A stretch of DNA of 15,515 bases, taken from positions 1-15,515 of the forward strand of contig URGH01000064.1 in the NCBI GenBank assembly GCA_900547305.1, written 5' to 3'. The stretch comes from an uncultured Oscillospiraceae bacterium (GTDB lineage: Bacteria > Bacillota > Clostridia > Oscillospirales > Acutalibacteraceae). The notes under the pieces were generated by a model, which did no database searches, was not told the origin of the DNA, and saw nothing but the letters and a program-made list of their open reading frames with translations. Below are positions 13,838 to 15,515 of the stretch, piece after piece. Within the stretch, counting starts at the first letter, position 1. Every line of letters starts with the position of its first letter. The position numbers were made by a program, and so were the translations under genes.

Positions 13838-13866
13838 TGTGGTTAAATCGGATTCTTCCTCCCACA
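13838..13866 (-). promoter_or_regulatory. Putative L1-binding RNA motif before rplA
   Basis: On the minus strand a TGTGG/CCACA stem encloses GGAGGAAGAATCCGATTTAA. It shares the outer stem, the GGGAGG purine strand and the CCGA-TTTA strand with the motif ahead of rplK (14321-14352). It lies wholly between the rplK stop and the rplA ribosome site. Confidence 0.6.
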
Positions 13867-13873
13867 GGAAGCA

Positions 13874-14299
13874 TCAATCAGCAACTGTGACGCCCATGCT
13901 GCGTGCGGTACCGGCTATCATGCTCATAGCGGTCTCGATGTTTGCAGCGGTGAGGTCGGGCATCTTCTGCTCGGCGATCTTTCTGATCTGCTCGGTAGTG
14001 ATCGTTGCGACCTTTGTCTTGTTGGGAACGCCTGAACCGCTCTCGATTCCGCAAGCCTTCTTGATGAGGACCGCGGCGGGCGGAGTTTTTGTTACGAATG
14101 TGAAGGAACGATCCGCATAGACGGTGATGACGACGGGGATTATAAGACCCATGTCATTCTTCGTTCTCTCATTGAATTCCTTTGTGAACGCCATGATGTT
14201 GACGCCGTGCTGACCGAGCGCGGGGCCGACGGGCGGAGCCGGAGTTGCCTTACCGGCGGGAATCTGCAATTTGATTAAGCCAACAACTTTCTGTGCCAT
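13874..14299 (-). CDS. rplK: 50S ribosomal protein L11
   Basis: 141 aa, the standard length. 'KLQIPAGKATPAPPVGPALGQHGVNIMAF' is the N-terminal domain signature, and the C-terminal rRNA-binding domain ends 'GTARSMGVTV'. L11 binds the GTPase-associated region of 23S rRNA. I use the ATG at 14299 (MAQKVVG) because GGAGGT sits seven bases before it; a longer frame adds only five residues and would overlap that site. It is upstream of rplA, with a candidate L1 regulatory hairpin in its leader. Confidence 0.97.
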   Translation of the reverse strand: MAQKVVGLIKLQIPAGKATPAPPVGPALGQHGVNIMAFTKEFNERTKNDMGLIIPVVITVYADRSFTFVTKTPPAAVLIKKACGIESGSGVPNKTKVATITTEQIRKIAEQKMPDLTAANIETAMSMIAGTARSMGVTVAD

Positions 14300-14320
14300 G
14301 ACTTGCACCTCCATAAGAAT

Positions 14321-14352
14321 GTGGTAAATGTCGGGGAAACATCCCCTCCCAC
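14321..14352 (-). promoter_or_regulatory. Putative L1-binding RNA motif before rplK
   Basis: On the minus strand GTGG and CCAC close a structure containing GAGGGGA, an inner GGGG/CCCC stem and GACATTTA, ending 20 bases before the rplK start. In E. coli, L1 represses rplKA through a leader site that imitates its 23S target. The placement and the similarity to the rplA leader motif suggest the same here. Confidence 0.65.
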
Positions 14353-14353
14353 G

Positions 14354-14403
14354 GGAGCCGAAGCTCCGCGCGCATAAAGCGCTATAATAAGGACATAAAG
14401 TCC
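14354..14403 (-). other. Consecutive small hairpins between nusG and rplK
   Basis: Reading the minus strand from nusG: GGAC-TTTAT-GTCC (14403-14391), a GCGC-TTTAT-GCGC element, then GGAGC-TTCG-GCTCC (14367-14354) with a stable UUCG tetraloop. None has a T-run. They lie between nusG and the L1-like motif and may protect or process the mRNA. Confidence 0.55.
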
Positions 14404-14422
14404 GTATTACCGGGATAAAAAA

Positions 14423-14977
14423 TTACTTTTCGAGTTCGACCTGATCGAGCTCAAGCTCGACAGACGTCTCTTTTCCGAAGAACGCGGAAACGGAGACGGT
14501 AACAGTCTCGTTATCCATATCGATCTTCGTGACCGTGCCGGAGAAGCCCTCAAGGCGTTCATCCGTGATTCTCACGGTATCGCCCACCTTATATTCGACC
14601 TCAATGCTCTTCTTTTCAACGCCGAGCTTGAGAACCTCATCATCGGAGAGCGGAGTAGCCTTGCTCTCGGGGCCGACGAATCCGGTCACGCCTCTGGTAT
14701 TTCTGATCACGAACCATGCGTCGTCGCTCATAGAGGGGACGTTGTTCTCGTCATAGGTAACAGCTGCCTTGACAAGCACATAGCCGGGAAAGAGCTTGCG
14801 CTCAACTTCGCGCTTTTTGTCGTCCTTTATCTCGGTGACGATCTCGGTGGGGATCTGAACCTCAAGGATCTGATCCTGCATTTTACGGTTCTCGACCATT
14901 TTTTCGATATTCGTGGCGACCTTATTCTCGTAGCCGGAATAGGTGTGCACCACATACCATTTGGCATCAGCAGACAT
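14423..14977 (-). CDS. nusG: Transcription elongation/antitermination factor NusG
   Basis: 184 aa, the usual length. The NGN domain opens 'KWYVVHTYSGYENKVATNIE' and includes 'RKLFPGYVLVK' and 'WFVIRNTRGVTGFVG'. The C-terminal KOW domain (about 125-184) has 'VGDTVRITDERLEGFSGTV'. NusG binds RNA polymerase and couples transcription to translation. GGAGG precedes the ATG. The gene follows secE by 14 bases, the conserved order. Confidence 0.98.
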   Translation of the reverse strand: MSADAKWYVVHTYSGYENKVATNIEKMVENRKMQDQILEVQIPTEIVTEIKDDKKREVERKLFPGYVLVKAAVTYDENNVPSMSDDAWFVIRNTRGVTGFVGPESKATPLSDDEVLKLGVEKKSIEVEYKVGDTVRITDERLEGFSGTVTKIDMDNETVTVSVSAFFGKETSVELELDQVELEK

Positions 14978-14991
14978 CGCGTTTTCCTCCG

Positions 14992-15420
14992 TTATAAGCC
15001 GAGATTGATCATGCTCAGGATCGCGGCGGCAGTTTCCTTGTTCTCGCCGGTCTTCTGGGCAAGCTCAATAAGCTTGGATACGAGGAAAGACAGACCCTGG
15101 TCGATGGCATAGATAACTACGCCGACAACAGCGACCGAAACGAGCACGACGCCGGTGTTCTTGAGAACTGTTTTCGCGCCGGGCCATGTGATCTTTTTGA
15201 TCTCGCCTCTGAAGTCCTTCCAGAACTTCTTGAAGCCCTTGACAAAACGCTGGAAGATATTCCCGTTGGGATTCTTCGGTTTTGCGGCTTTCGCTTTGGA
15301 CTTTTCAGCCTTAGCGACCTTCTGGGCAGAAGTAAGCTTGGAGTCTTCGGCGCCTTTTGCGGCCTGCTTTTCAGCCTTGGCGACCTTTGCGGCGGCAGAG
15401 GTGTTCTCTTTTTTCGCCAT
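14992..15420 (-). CDS. secE: Preprotein translocase subunit SecE, with long N-terminal extension
   Basis: 142 aa, about twice the minimal single-span SecE. The first 50 residues are an Ala/Lys-rich repetitive, probably disordered, extension with two copies of 'KVAKAEK'. The core is conserved: 'FKKFWKDFRGEIKKITWP' (about 63-80), then one membrane helix (about 88-108). SecE holds the SecYEG channel together in the cytoplasmic membrane. GGGAGGT lies six bases before the ATG. It sits between rpmG and nusG, as in most bacteria. Confidence 0.95.
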   Translation of the reverse strand: MAKKENTSAAAKVAKAEKQAAKGAEDSKLTSAQKVAKAEKSKAKAAKPKNPNGNIFQRFVKGFKKFWKDFRGEIKKITWPGAKTVLKNTGVVLVSVAVVGVVIYAIDQGLSFLVSKLIELAQKTGENKETAAAILSMINLGL

Positions 15421-15436
15421 TCTTATACCTCCCGAC

Positions 15437-15515
15437 TTACTTTGTTTCTTTGTGGAGAGTATGCTTCCTGCAGAAACGGCAGTACTTGTTCATCTCCAGC
15501 CTGTCCGGTGTGTTC
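15437..15515 (-). CDS. rpmG: 50S ribosomal protein L33, C-terminal part
   Basis: Only the last 26 codons are in the window: NTPDRLEMNKYCRFCRKHTL and the end HKETK. 'YCRFCRKH' is the second cysteine pair of the zinc-ribbon form of L33. The start lies past the right edge. It is followed 16 bases later by secE, the usual arrangement. Confidence 0.93.
   Translation of the reverse strand, partial: NTPDRLEMNKYCRFCRKHTLHKETK

Overview
The window joins two kinds of DNA. The right end (about 12913-15515) is ordinary chromosome: the conserved minus-strand cluster rpmG (partial) - secE - nusG - rplK - rplA, followed by an initiator tRNA-fMet gene on the same strand. The rest (about 1-12912) is one end of an integrated mobile element, most likely an integrative conjugative or mobilizable element, whose far end lies left of position 1. 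Strong GGAGG-type ribosome binding sites, a Lys/Ala-extended SecE, PcfJ/PcfK proteins and a Tn916-family type of integrase point to a Gram-positive Clostridia host, perhaps Ruminococcaceae/Oscillospiraceae. That taxonomic guess is inference. The element looks visibly more AT-rich than the ribosomal cluster.

Element layout, from the tRNA leftwards. A tyrosine integrase (11469-12662, plus strand) is preceded by a small excisionase-like HTH protein (11154-11348). Between int and the tRNA lies an array of 12-bp repeats (ATTGGTGTCAAA type) that look like integrase arm or excisionase sites. About 570 bases without a large gene (10584-11153) form the control region. It holds a near-consensus minus-strand promoter whose 17-bp spacer is almost exactly an 18-bp perfect palindrome. 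The leader that follows is about 260 nt and contains two intrinsic-terminator-like hairpins, the second lying inside a 31-codon leader ORF with its own Shine-Dalgarno.

That promoter appears to drive one long minus-strand operon running to the left edge: a 53-aa basic protein, a YqaJ-family exonuclease, a RecD2-type helicase, a three-part conserved hypothetical protein, a CHC2/TOPRIM primase, a PcfK-like protein ending in a perfect beta-clamp motif (QLSLF), a DUF7666-like protein, a 710-aa PcfJ protein with a zinc ribbon, and four small proteins (78, 50, 109 and 100 aa). Gene content suggests a DNA-processing module: end resection, unwinding, priming and recruitment to the sliding clamp, used when the element is excised or transferred. 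No relaxase, coupling protein, type IV secretion gene or cargo gene is inside the window.

The most interesting points are the operon's leader (tandem terminators plus leader peptide, an apparent attenuator), the promoter-embedded palindrome, the C-terminal clamp motif of the PcfK-like protein, the repeat array next to tRNA-fMet, and two similar RNA motifs ahead of rplK and rplA that look like L1 autoregulatory sites.
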